Shown here piece after piece: positions 25,115 to 34,768 of a DNA stretch of 64,000 nt (position 1 is its first letter; each line of letters starts with the position of its first letter). Made by a program: the position numbers and the translations under genes. The DNA is from Sphingobacteriales bacterium 50-39 (GTDB lineage: Bacteria > Bacteroidota > Bacteroidia > Chitinophagales > Chitinophagaceae), in the NCBI GenBank assembly GCA_001898505.1, contig MKTZ01000001.1, positions 682,001 through 746,000 of the forward strand. The letters run 5' to 3'. A model generated the notes under the pieces. It was not told where the DNA came from. It saw only the letters and a program-made list of their open reading frames with translations, and ran no database searches.

Positions 25115-28100
25115 ATGATAAGCTTGCACCGAATCTTCTTTTTTTCCCTTTTTGTATTGTTTGTTGTTAGTGATGCTTTTCCCCAGACCGGGACGAAGGG
25201 GGGACGTGCCGCCCTGCCGGCCGGTGAATGGAAGGCGGAGTGGGTGACAGACAGCAAGGAGCCTATTGTGGAGGATAGCCTGTTGTATCAGGATAATCCC
25301 GCGCCCCTGTTCAGGAAAGAATTCCAGGTGAGTGGGGCTGTAAGGAAAGCTACATTGTATATTACCGGTATTGGTTATTATGAAGCATCGATCAATGGGG
25401 GGAAGGTCGGAGATCATTTCTTAAGTCCCGGGTGGACGGATTACCGGAAGACCATACCTTATAATGTGTTTGATGTGACGGCCCGGCTACGGAGCGGGCG
25501 GAGCTGTCTGGGGGTGGAACTCGGGAATGGATGGTATAACCCCCTGCCGCTGCTGATGTGGGGCGGGCTGAATATTCGGAAGTCCGTGGCGACGGGGGCG
25601 CCACGATTTATTGCACGGCTGGAGATCGAATATGCGGATGGGCATAGTCAAACGGTGGTATCGGATGGATCGTGGAAGGTGATGGATGGTCCGTTGCGGA
25701 AGAATAACAACTATATCGGGTGTACATATGATGATAATTATGCTGTGCGGGGATGGAATATGCCTGGGGCGTCGGAGGCGGGGTGGAGGAATGTACGGGC
25801 GGTGTCGGGGCCTGGTGGAGAGCTGGTGGTACAGCAGCATCCACCTGTGCGTGTGCGGGAGGTTTTGCGACCCGTGGGCGTGCGGGTGTTGGGGCCGGGC
25901 AAATATCTGGTGGATCTGGGACGGAATTTTGGAGGGATCGTGCGGCTGAAGGCGAAGGGGCGGAAAGGTGATAAGGTGGTGCTGCGTTATGGCGAGCTGC
26001 TGTATCCGGATGGCTCATTGAATGTGATGACGAGTGTGGCGGGGCAGGTGAAGCGTGCCGGGATAGGTGGCCCTGGCGCGCCGCCTGTGGCATGGCAGGA
26101 GGATGACCTGATACTGGGGGATCGGGAGGTGGTGTTCGAGCCTTTGTTTACTTTTCACGGACTTCGTTACGTGGAGATCGATGGATATCCGGGGGTGCTG
26201 ACGGCGGATAAGATCCAGGGAATTGCGCTGGCGTCGGATGTGCCATCGGTGGGGACCTTCCGATGCAGTAATGATCTTTTTAACAAGATACAGGAGGTGA
26301 CGCGTCATACTTTTCTCAGCAATCTTTTTAGCGTCCAATCGGATTGTCCGCATCGGGAAAAGCTGGGGTATGGCGGTGATATTGTCGCTACGAGTGAGGC
26401 CTTTATGGCCAACTTTGGCATGCGTGAGTTTTATGCCAAAACCGTACGGGATTTTGCGGATGATGCGATGGCCGATGGGGGATTGACGGAGACCGCGCCG
26501 TATGTGGGCATTTCTGATGAGAGTCTGACGCGCGGATCGGGACCTATCGGGTGGGGGACGGTGCTGCCGTTGCTCTTGCGGCAGTTGTATCAATACTATG
26601 GCGACACGGCGCTGATCAGCTCCTGTTATCCTTTTGCAAAGGGATGGGTTGATTTTCTGCACGCGCATGCGGATCATTATATCATCAGCAAGGGCATTGG
26701 GGATCATGAGTCGGTGGATCCGAAACAGGTGGAGGTGACGAGTACCGCCTTCCTTTACTATAATACTCATTTGCTGTCGGAACTGGCGGGGGTACTGGGT
26801 AAGCGGGAGGAGGAGCGGAGATATGCGACGCTGGCGGATGAAGTGAAGGCGGCTTTTGTAAAGAAATTCTATGATCCTGCCACCGGTGCGGTAGGGATAC
26901 ATACGGAGGCGACGCAGGCTTTTGCCTTATATTTTCATCTGCTGCCTGCACAGGAGGAGGAGAAGGCATTGAAGGTGTTGATGGATCAGATAAACCATGC
27001 CAACAAGCATGTAAGGACGGGGATCTTTGGTACGAAGTATTTGTTGGAGGTGTTGTCGGAACATGGGCTGAGCGATGTGGCCTGTCGCATGGTGATGCAG
27101 AAGGATTTCCCTGGATGGGGGAATATGCTGGAGTATGGGGCTACAACGTTGTGGGAGCATTGGGAGTTTAGTGACAATACGTTTTCGCATAATCACCCCA
27201 TGTTCGGGAGTGTCAGCGGGTGGTTCTATAAATATATTGCGGGGATACGGCCGGCGCCGGATGCGGTGGGGTATGATAAGGTGATATTACAGCCGTCGGG
27301 TTTTGAGCGGTTGAGTTTTGCGCAGGCATCTTGTCGCACGGCACATGGAGAGATTCGCGCGGCCTGGAAGATAAAAGGGGACTCACTGTATTATGAGGTG
27401 ACCGTGCCGGAAGGAGTAACGGGGACGGTGATGTTGCCGGGGAAGATTGCTATGGTGGGGGCGGGTCATTATAAATATCGGGTGAGAGTGAGGACGAGTC
27501 AGGGGGCTGTTGCCGGTGCGGAGACTGCTGCCAGCCAGGTGGTGGGGGTGATACCTTATCCTGTGGCGGCATCGTCTGCAGGTGGGCAGTTTGTCATAGA
27601 TGGGAAGACGGAGATCGTCCGGGAGGTGAAAGGGAAGTTGTTCGAGGGAGAGGCGCAATTTCTGCGGAATATGCTCCATTCTTATTTGGGAGTGAGTGGT
27701 AGAGGCGGGGGTGGGAAAAAAATCATTTTGAGGGAGGATGTGTCTGTGAGGGAGGAAGAGGGGTACAGGCTGACTGTCAATGCACAGCAGATCGTGTTAT
27801 CGGCCAGTCATGGGGCGGGGATGTTCTATGCCATGGAGACCCTGCGTCAATTGTTACCGGCGGAGGTAGAGAATGGGCATGGTGGATCTTTGGCTGTTGC
27901 GGGTGTGGATATCAGCGATCATCCGAAATATGCGTGGAGGGGTATGCATCTGGATGTGTCGCGGCATTTCTTCTCTACGGATTATTTGAGAAAGTACATC
28001 GACATGATGGCACTGTACAAGATGAACAAGCTGCATCTGCATCTCACGGACGACCAGGGCTGGCGTATCGAGATCAGGAAATATCCCCGTCTGGCGACGG

Positions 28101-31100
28101 AGGGTGGCTGGCGGACTTTTAACAACCAGGATTCGGCCTGTATGCGGGTGGCGAAGGAAACGGGCAATCCGGATATGGACATCGATCCAAAGCATATCCG
28201 TACCGTCAATGGACAGGTGCAATATGGAGGATATTATACGCAGGCCGAGATGAAGGAGATAATCCGGTATGCCGCGAGCCGTCATGTGGAGATCATCCCG
28301 GAGATAGATATGCCGGGGCATATGATGGCGGCCATTGCCTTGTATCCCGAGCTGGCCTGTGAGGGATGGGGTGGAGATGATCTGACAAAAGGATTTTCCA
28401 CACCTATCTGTCCCTGCCGGGAGAATGTGCTGGAATTTGCCAAGGATATCTTTACGGAGATCGCTGCGCTCTTCCCTTCCCGCTATATACATATCGGTGG
28501 GGACGAGGTGGAAAGGAGTCATTGGGCGGCCTCTTCTCTGTGCCAGGCATTCATGAAGGAGCATCATATCCAGTCGCTGCCACAGCTGCAAAGTTATTTT
28601 AACGACTATATGCAAGCATTTTTCCGCAGCAAGGGGAAGATACTGATGGGATGGGACGAGATCGTGGAAGGGGGGATCGACTCTACGGCGGCCGTCATGT
28701 TCTGGCGGGCCTGGGCGAGGACGATGCCTGCGAAGGCGACGGCGAATGGGAACAAGGTGGTGATGGCGTCGGATGGTCCTTTGTACTTCGATGCCATACC
28801 CGATAAGAATTCTCTCTCTCAAGTATACCATTACAATCCTGTAGATCCGCTGTATGGGATGAATGCTCAACAGCAAAAAAATATTATAGGCGTGCATGCC
28901 TGTCTCTGGAGCGAGATGGTGCCTACCGAGGAGCGGGCTGATCATATGATCATGCCACGACTCACGGCATTGGCTGAGTTGGGCTGGACGAACCGGGACC
29001 TCTATGATAGTTATTTACAGCGGCTGGCAGGGCAGTATGACAGGCTGGACAGATTGAAGGTTCATTACCGACTACCTGATCTGCCGGAGGCGATGGATAA
29101 TCGGGTCTTTGTGGATACGGCAACTTTTATGGTGAAACCGCCTATGAGGGGAATGAGCATTCATTATACGATCGATGGGAGCTGGCCGACGTTGCAATCG
29201 CCTGTATTGGAGAGCCCGCTGCGGATAGATCATTCGCTGACCTTGCGGATGGCGGCTTTTACGGCGGCGGGGAGGAGAGGGGATGTGAGTACGACTGAGT
29301 TCCGGCGGGAAGATTATGCGAGGCCAGTAGGGGCCGGGGGGATGGAGGCAGGGTTGCGATGTAAGGTATATAAAGGGGACTTTAGTCGTACTGCGGATAT
29401 GAAGGGGGCGGCTGTGCAGGAGCTTGTGATGGCTGGGCCAGGCCTTTTGAAGGAGACGCCAATCACGGGGTGGGGGATGCAGTTTACGGGATATATAAAT
29501 GTACCGGAGACCGGTGTTTATACTTTTCTTCTCAATTCGGATGACGGGAGTGTACTGCGGATTGCGGGGAGACTTGTAGTGGATAATGACGGATTGCACA
29601 GTGCAAGGGAGAAGGTGGGCCAGGTGGCTTTGGAGAAGGGACTGCATGTATTCAGCCTGGACTTTATCGATGGGGGTGGCGGAAGTGCATTGGACCTGCG
29701 GTATAGTGTAAATAACGGGCCTATACGGGATGTGCCTGCGGTGTGGTTCAGGCATGGAGAAGAGATAAATACCTCGGCCATCCACAAAGCAGATGATCAC
29801 CCCCGTATCGTCAATATCGTCAATTTTATCCGCTGGCTGGAGCCGAGGGATGCGGCTATCACGAAGGATGTGCTGTATGAGACCGTAGTGAAGCAAATAG
29901 ATCTGATGAAGCGTTGCCGGCTGGGCGGGACCTTTCTCCTTCAATATGATGCGTTGATCGATCCACGTTATCAACGGCTGCTGCAGACATTGTCCAGGGA
30001 CAGCTTTGAGATCGGAGCGTGGTGGGAGCTGCCACAGCAGCTGGTAGAGAAGGCTGGCCTTAAATGGAGAGGAAGGTATTCCTGGGACTGGCGCGCGGAT
30101 GTAGGATTCGCGGCGGGGTATTCCGTTGAGGAGCGCCGGAAACTGGTAGACATATATATGGAGGATTTTAAACAGATATTCGGGTACTATCCACGTAGTG
30201 TGGGATCCTGGTATATCGATGCCTATACGCTGGATTATATGTACAGCAAATATGGCATCAAGGCCAGCTGTAACTGTAAGGACCAGGTGGGTACCGATGG
30301 GTATACCTTATGGGGTGGTTATTGGAACCAGGCGTATTATCCCAGCAGGCTGTCTGCCTATATGCCTGCGCAGCATATGGAGCATCAGATACCTGTGCCC
30401 GTGTTCCGGATGTTGGGGAGCGATCCTATCCGGCAGTATGAGAATGGGTTGGGGATGGGGCATCAGGGTGTGGTCACGCTGGAGCCCGTATATGGGAATG
30501 CGGGTGCGGATAGTACCTGGGTGCAGTGGTTCCTGAAGCAGCTGGTGGAAGGACCTTGTATGGAGTATGGCTATACGCAGGCAGGGCAGGAGAATTCTTT
30601 TACCTGGGCTGCGATGGGGAAGGGGCTGGAGATGCAGTTCCCATTGATTGCCCGGCTGCGCGATGAGGGTAAGCTAAAAGTGGAGACGTTGGAGGCATCG
30701 GGACAATGGTTCAAGGAGCATTATGCGGTGACGCCTGCTACGTCTGTGACGGTGAAGGAAGACCTGCCCGGGGGTGATAAGAAAACTGTGTGGTTCGACA
30801 GCCGCTGGTACAGGGCGAACTTTATCTGGGAAAAGGGAACGATGCGTTGCCGGGACCTGCATCTTTTTGACGAGGGGAAGGTGGGGGATGTGCCGCAGGC
30901 GAATCCTTCAACGGTGAGCGTCATGAGTACGCTGCCTTTTATCGACGGGTATATGTGGAGCGGTAAGGATCATGTGGCGGGGATGCGGCTGATGGTGAAG
31001 GAAGAGGGGCAAGAGGTGGAACTAAAGGGAGGCGATCCGGTGGTAACGGATACGATCAAGGGAAAATTATTCATCCGGTGGCCATTAGCTTCTTATGATG

Positions 31101-31387
31101 CTGCGTTGCTGGTGGAACTGTCGGAAGATAGGATGCGGCTGAGCATGGAGGGGAATGGGCCGGCGGATTGGTATCTTGACCTCGTGTGTTCGGGGAGCGC
31201 GAAGCTGCCTTTTAAAAAGATAAGTAGTCGCCGGATAGAGGGGCAGTATGAGGGCAGGGTATATAGTGTGCGGGCCCTGAAGGGGGCGTTTGAGAAAGGT
31301 GGTGATGCGTCGGCTGTGGCAGGAGGGTCGCCTGTGTGGACGATACATCCGGGGAAGGAGGGGATTGAGGTGAAGATGGGGGAGTAA
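25115..31387 (+). CDS. Multimodular glycosidase: GH78 rhamnosidase - GH20 hexosaminidase - PA14 - DUF3863-like
   Basis: 2090 residues from the ATG at 25115, chosen because it starts the signal peptide (MISLHRIFFFSLFVLFVV); an earlier start at 25052 reads through the promoter. Modules in order: GH78 alpha-L-rhamnosidase (~25-800; DCPHREKLGYGGD motif and TTLWEHW); GH20 N-terminal domain (~809-930) and catalytic barrel (~935-1330; HIGGDE with Asp1130-Glu1131); Fn3-like strap (~1338-1392); PA14 carbohydrate-binding domain (~1408-1549); then ~530 residues (RIVNIVNFIRW ... GSWYIDAYTLDYMY ... CNCKDQVGTDGYTLWGGYW) that I recall as the DUF3863/DUF3864 type. Each is normally a separate secreted enzyme. 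Reading frame is unbroken across both junctions. Rhamnose- and HexNAc-containing glycan is the inferred substrate. Confidence 0.9.
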   Translation: MISLHRIFFFSLFVLFVVSDAFPQTGTKGGRAALPAGEWKAEWVTDSKEPIVEDSLLYQDNPAPLFRKEFQVSGAVRKATLYITGIGYYEASINGGKVGDHFLSPGWTDYRKTIPYNVFDVTARLRSGRSCLGVELGNGWYNPLPLLMWGGLNIRKSVATGAPRFIARLEIEYADGHSQTVVSDGSWKVMDGPLRKNNNYIGCTYDDNYAVRGWNMPGASEAGWRNVRAVSGPGGELVVQQHPPVRVREVLRPVGVRVLGPGKYLVDLGRNFGGIVRLKAKGRKGDKVVLRYGELLYPDGSLNVMTSVAGQVKRAGIGGPGAPPVAWQEDDLILGDREVVFEPLFTFHGLRYVEIDGYPGVLTADKIQGIALASDVPSVGTFRCSNDLFNKIQEVTRHTFLSNLFSVQSDCPHREKLGYGGDIVATSEAFMANFGMREFYAKTVRDFADDAMADGGLTETAPYVGISDESLTRGSGPIGWGTVLPLLLRQLYQYYGDTALISSCYPFAKGWVDFLHAHADHYIISKGIGDHESVDPKQVEVTSTAFLYYNTHLLSELAGVLGKREEERRYATLADEVKAAFVKKFYDPATGAVGIHTEATQAFALYFHLLPAQEEEKALKVLMDQINHANKHVRTGIFGTKYLLEVLSEHGLSDVACRMVMQKDFPGWGNMLEYGATTLWEHWEFSDNTFSHNHPMFGSVSGWFYKYIAGIRPAPDAVGYDKVILQPSGFERLSFAQASCRTAHGEIRAAWKIKGDSLYYEVTVPEGVTGTVMLPGKIAMVGAGHYKYRVRVRTSQGAVAGAETAASQVVGVIPYPVAASSAGGQFVIDGKTEIVREVKGKLFEGEAQFLRNMLHSYLGVSGRGGGGKKIILREDVSVREEEGYRLTVNAQQIVLSASHGAGMFYAMETLRQLLPAEVENGHGGSLAVAGVDISDHPKYAWRGMHLDVSRHFFSTDYLRKYIDMMALYKMNKLHLHLTDDQGWRIEIRKYPRLATEGGWRTFNNQDSACMRVAKETGNPDMDIDPKHIRTVNGQVQYGGYYTQAEMKEIIRYAASRHVEIIPEIDMPGHMMAAIALYPELACEGWGGDDLTKGFSTPICPCRENVLEFAKDIFTEIAALFPSRYIHIGGDEVERSHWAASSLCQAFMKEHHIQSLPQLQSYFNDYMQAFFRSKGKILMGWDEIVEGGIDSTAAVMFWRAWARTMPAKATANGNKVVMASDGPLYFDAIPDKNSLSQVYHYNPVDPLYGMNAQQQKNIIGVHACLWSEMVPTEERADHMIMPRLTALAELGWTNRDLYDSYLQRLAGQYDRLDRLKVHYRLPDLPEAMDNRVFVDTATFMVKPPMRGMSIHYTIDGSWPTLQSPVLESPLRIDHSLTLRMAAFTAAGRRGDVSTTEFRREDYARPVGAGGMEAGLRCKVYKGDFSRTADMKGAAVQELVMAGPGLLKETPITGWGMQFTGYINVPETGVYTFLLNSDDGSVLRIAGRLVVDNDGLHSAREKVGQVALEKGLHVFSLDFIDGGGGSALDLRYSVNNGPIRDVPAVWFRHGEEINTSAIHKADDHPRIVNIVNFIRWLEPRDAAITKDVLYETVVKQIDLMKRCRLGGTFLLQYDALIDPRYQRLLQTLSRDSFEIGAWWELPQQLVEKAGLKWRGRYSWDWRADVGFAAGYSVEERRKLVDIYMEDFKQIFGYYPRSVGSWYIDAYTLDYMYSKYGIKASCNCKDQVGTDGYTLWGGYWNQAYYPSRLSAYMPAQHMEHQIPVPVFRMLGSDPIRQYENGLGMGHQGVVTLEPVYGNAGADSTWVQWFLKQLVEGPCMEYGYTQAGQENSFTWAAMGKGLEMQFPLIARLRDEGKLKVETLEASGQWFKEHYAVTPATSVTVKEDLPGGDKKTVWFDSRWYRANFIWEKGTMRCRDLHLFDEGKVGDVPQANPSTVSVMSTLPFIDGYMWSGKDHVAGMRLMVKEEGQEVELKGGDPVVTDTIKGKLFIRWPLASYDAALLVELSEDRMRLSMEGNGPADWYLDLVCSGSAKLPFKKISSRRIEGQYEGRVYSVRALKGAFEKGGDASAVAGGSPVWTIHPGKEGIEVKMGE

Positions 31388-31390
31388 GAT

Positions 31391-32284
31391 CTAGTAAGTA
31401 ATTTTATAATAAAACAATTCAGGTTTCACTCCTTCGCTGGTGGTGTAGTAGCCTGTGCCTTCGAGGTTGAACCCGATGGCTTCTCCCTGTGGCTCGACAA
31501 TATAGGGGAGGATGGCGGGTGGGCGGCGGAGTGTCTTCCAGACCGGCTCGCAGGCGGGGCGTGGCCAATAGTATACTTTTCTGTAGCTTTTTAGCAATAT
31601 CTGATAGCCATCGGCGGAGATATCGCCTGCTGTGATCCATTTGCCTTTGCCGGAGAAATAGAGGGTTGTATTCTTTGTAAGGGTGATCGTGTCATGGGCC
31701 CTGAAGTTCAGCGGTGTACTGTATACGTGTACGGAGTCCTCTCTTTTGGAGACGATGTATATCAGCTTGTCGATAGGATCTACCATGAGGGTCTCTGCGT
31801 CGCGGGGGCCGTCGGGGTATTGGAGAACGAGGGGAGCGGCGTCGAGGCGATCGACGGGGACGGTGGGTGTGGGGAAGTGCAGGATGGGTTCTTTTATTCT
31901 ATAAACAGTAATATATTTTCTCCGGCTGTTGTTGTCACCTATGTCACCCATGTATACATAATTGGTGTTGCTGTCGGGACCCGGTCCGACGGCGATGTCT
32001 TCGCAGTCTTTTACGCCCAGGGAGAGGGTGGGGTCTCCATCGAAATAAAGGATGGCTCGCAGGCGACCGTCGGGAGTGATGGCGAAGAAGCGGCTGGAGT
32101 CTCCGCTGTCATTATGTACATAGAGATAACCGGGGTTGGTCCGGGAGGCGGCGATGCCGGAAGTTTCGTCCATGCGCGGGTCGTCCAGGAAGGAGTCGGT
32201 GGGTATCCGCAGGTGTTTGTAGCGGCAGGATGTAAGAATGAATACCGAACAGACGAACATTTGACGGATGGAGGGGAACAACAT
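31391..32284 (-). CDS. Lipoprotein with esterase/phytase-like beta-propeller
   Basis: 297 residues; lipobox FILTSC at residue ~20. The mature part starts DETSGIAASRTNPGYLYVHNDSGD and continues with VKDCEDIAVGPGPD and VYMGDIGDNNSRRKY, a pattern of a secreted propeller family in Bacteroidota that resembles phytase/esterase-like propellers (DxSG, WEDIA, DIGDN repeats). Calcium or substrate ligation by these Asp residues is likely but catalytic activity is not established. It converges on the fusion glycosidase gene with 3 bp between the stops. Confidence 0.75.
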   Translation of the reverse strand: MLFPSIRQMFVCSVFILTSCRYKHLRIPTDSFLDDPRMDETSGIAASRTNPGYLYVHNDSGDSSRFFAITPDGRLRAILYFDGDPTLSLGVKDCEDIAVGPGPDSNTNYVYMGDIGDNNSRRKYITVYRIKEPILHFPTPTVPVDRLDAAPLVLQYPDGPRDAETLMVDPIDKLIYIVSKREDSVHVYSTPLNFRAHDTITLTKNTTLYFSGKGKWITAGDISADGYQILLKSYRKVYYWPRPACEPVWKTLRRPPAILPYIVEPQGEAIGFNLEGTGYYTTSEGVKPELFYYKITY

Positions 32285-32318
32285 GCTGTAATTTAGTACT
32301 TTTTGCTGTAGGGCGATG

Positions 32319-32888
32319 TTAACCTAGTATCCTCGATATAAAATCCGAGTGCAGGCTGACCTTGAAGAAAGCAGCGAGTCCGAAGATGATGCCCAGCAGG
32401 CTGACGCTGCTGGCGAAGTACAGCAGCCATTTCCGCTGAGTAAGGGCGCTGATGCCGAACATGGCAATGGAGATGGTGAGCAGGGCTTCGGTCATATCGA
32501 ACTGGTCATCGAAGAGGTTGAGGTCGTCGTATTGTTTGGCATAGCCTTCGGCTTCCGCCTTTATTTCATTCTTTTCCTTATCGTAACGGGCAATGAGGGC
32601 CTCGTATTTTTTTATGATCGAATCGCTGCCGGGTTGTTTTTGGAGCTTTATGATCTCAAGGGTATTCTCCGCATTGGATTGCTTTGTGCTTTTGGCCTGG
32701 AAATAGGACCATGCGTCGATGGAGTGGGCCTGTGCCTGATCCATGGCCTGGACGATATTGCCGTCCTTGACATTGCAGATGGCCATAAAGGTGGCGGTGA
32801 TGGCTACAAACAGGGCGACCATGGCATTGATCTTGCTTTTGCTTGCGTCCTCCAGCGGCTCCCGGATCGTGTCTGTGATCTCTGTCAT
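32319..32888 (-). CDS. DUF4337 membrane protein
   Basis: 189 residues. Helix 1 near residue 20-42 (KINAMVALFVAITATFMAICNV), a long charged helical region with coiled-coil character (~50-120), and two membrane helices at the end (ALLTISIAMFGISAL and YFASSVSLLGIIFGLAAFF). This layout and the EPLEDASKSKIN start match DUF4337. Function is unknown. It lies 10 nt after the GH97 remnant on the same strand and upstream of the propeller lipoprotein gene (34 nt), so the three may have been one transcript. Confidence 0.85.
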   Translation of the reverse strand: MTEITDTIREPLEDASKSKINAMVALFVAITATFMAICNVKDGNIVQAMDQAQAHSIDAWSYFQAKSTKQSNAENTLEIIKLQKQPGSDSIIKKYEALIARYDKEKNEIKAEAEGYAKQYDDLNLFDDQFDMTEALLTISIAMFGISALTQRKWLLYFASSVSLLGIIFGLAAFFKVSLHSDFISRILG

Positions 32889-32898
32889 ATCAGTTGAA

Positions 32899-33672
32899 TT
32901 AAATTGAGCGTTTTTCGAGCTTTATAATAATGCCTCCGCCGGGCGCCAAATGGATGGGGAGGGTGTCGTTCCTATTAACGAATTTATTCTCAATTAGTGT
33001 ATAATCCGCGGCATAGCGGTCAGCGTTTATGCCGTCCTGACAAATGGCGGCCTTATAGGTCCCGTCGTCCAGGAAATTCAGGGAGAGGGTGAGGTCGCGG
33101 GCCGACCAGTTGGTCATGCCTCCTATGAACCAGCTGTTATTCTTTTTCCGGGCGGTGAGGATGTATTCGGATACCTTTCCATCCAGTATGCGGGTATCGT
33201 CCCAGGTGGTGGGGATGCTGCCTAATAATTCCATGAATGCTGGTTCCTGCATGCCCTGGGAGGGATTGCCGGAGAAGATCTGCATGGGGTTGTCGTATAC
33301 CACGAACATAGCCAGCTGATGGCAGCGGGTGCCCTGGCTCATGACCATGCCTTCGATGGGCCGGAACCCCTTTTGGGTGGCGTTGTTTAGTATACCCGGC
33401 TCATAATCGAATGATCCTGCCAGCATGCGGGTAAAGGGCAGGGTGACGTCATGTGGAGGGTTAGCTTTGTCGCTCCATATATTATACTCGGAGCCGAGGA
33501 CGCCTTCGCGGGAGACGGCGTTGGGCCAGGTGCGATTGAAACCTTTTGGGGGGAAGGCGCCGTGATACATGATCATGATATGATGGTCGGCGCAGGCCCT
33601 TGCTATACGATGATAGAAATTGACTGTCGGCTGATCGTCGCGGTCGATGAAGTCGGTCATGATATAATCCAC
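32899..33672 (-). pseudogene. GH97 pseudogene, C-terminal fragment
   Basis: 257 codons of the second half of a GH97 glycosidase, open upstream to about 33711 in the same frame (TLNRQLDSALAQFNKWG). It holds the retaining-type nucleophile region YIMTDFIDRDDQ, then MYHGAFPPKGFNRTWPN, VTLPFTRMLAGSFDY and the C-terminal beta domain (GGMTNWSARDLTL). With the fragment at 33717-34736 it forms one gene; the frames differ and about 55-60 residues that normally contain YKYYIDFA...ILDEGW are missing at the joint. GH97 enzymes are secreted alpha-glucosidases or alpha-galactosidases; this one should be inactive unless the halves assemble. Confidence 0.85.
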
Positions 33673-33716
33673 TCCCCATTTGTTGAATTGCGCCAGTGCG
33701 CTGTCCAGCTGTCTAT

Positions 33717-34736
33717 TTAGCGTATGGCTGTGTTGACGCCGCTGCGGAAGGGGACATTGAAGAGATTTACATTAATGGTCCATTCGTCCGTGCCTTTGCC
33801 CGGATGTATCCAGGAGGGATCGGCGACCCTGGATGGGCTGGCCAGTCTGTAGACTATGTCGTTGGAGGGACGGTCCTTGTCCTGATCGGCAATGATGAGT
33901 ACCCGCCAGGGCAGGGTGCGGTTGCCTTTTATCCGGGCGATGTAGTTTGCGCGGCGGGTGACGATGGCTTCGGGATATTCGCCGGGCATCAGCCGTTCTT
34001 GCAGGGGATAGGGGGCGAAGTCGCCTATGAGGATGGGGGCGCCGGTGCCGGCGATGAACATGCCGGGATAGTCTTCGAGGTCGGACTCGGTGAGTGCGAT
34101 CTTGGGGGTGGGGGAGACCGGGGAGCCGGTGGCTGAGTTCGTGATGTCCGTGACCAGTACCGGAGAATAAGCGATCTCGCCGGGTGCGATGGAGTCCAGT
34201 CTTCTCAATGGGTAGAGCTCTTCGAAACTGGTATGGTAGATGTCTGCGTCGGGGCGTTTTTTTATACCAGGGAACCAGGCGGAAGGGTTGCCGGGGAAAT
34301 GGAAGCGGGCTATTTCTTTCTGTATGGTGAGGGTGTCCTTAAACAGCGTGATGATACGATAGGCCACCGCGTCGTCGTATACACGGAACTCCAGTCGATA
34401 GGGCTGTCGGAAGGAGAGGGTGAGTGCATTATAATGATCGGGTATATGTATCCTTTTTTCGGGTACGGGGGAGATGATCTCTTCGGCTACTTGGCGGGTG
34501 GTGTGGGTGCGGATGGGGTTGTTGTGGGAGAGGGCGGGGGCGCCGAGAGGGATGAGGTCGATGATGGAGGTGTCGAGGATGAGGCGGGAGTCTTCGAAGA
34601 GGCGGTATTTTATTTCGTGGTCCTGCCAGACCTCGAGGGTGAGGCGGCCGGAGGGGGAGGAGAGCCGCAGGGTGTCGGAAGGAAAAGCTTGAAGAGTAGT
34701 TAGTAATGCAATTAAAATTATGATCGATCTATTCAT
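33717..34736 (-). pseudogene. GH97 pseudogene, N-terminal fragment
   Basis: 339 codons starting with a signal peptide (MNRSIIILIALLTTLQAF) and the GH97 N-terminal super-sandwich (LRLSSPSGRLTLEVWQD ... DAVAYRIITLFKDTLTI), then the start of the catalytic barrel (SPSRVADPSWIHPGKG and VPFRSGVNTAI). It breaks off at a stop just where the next barrel strand should begin; downstream homology resumes 10-40 nt later in another frame. A deletion of roughly 170 bp with frame change explains it. The upstream promoter region has TAAATTGG (one base short of the -7 consensus). Confidence 0.85.
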
Positions 34737-34768
34737 TGGCAGGGAATTGATGCCAATTTAATCATTTT

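Noticed and set aside
27854-28945. 363-codon minus-strand ORF (also 23253-24263, 26015-26902, 29072-29974)
   Set aside because: His/Arg/Pro-rich shadows antisense to strongly supported enzyme domains; no start signals or motifs.
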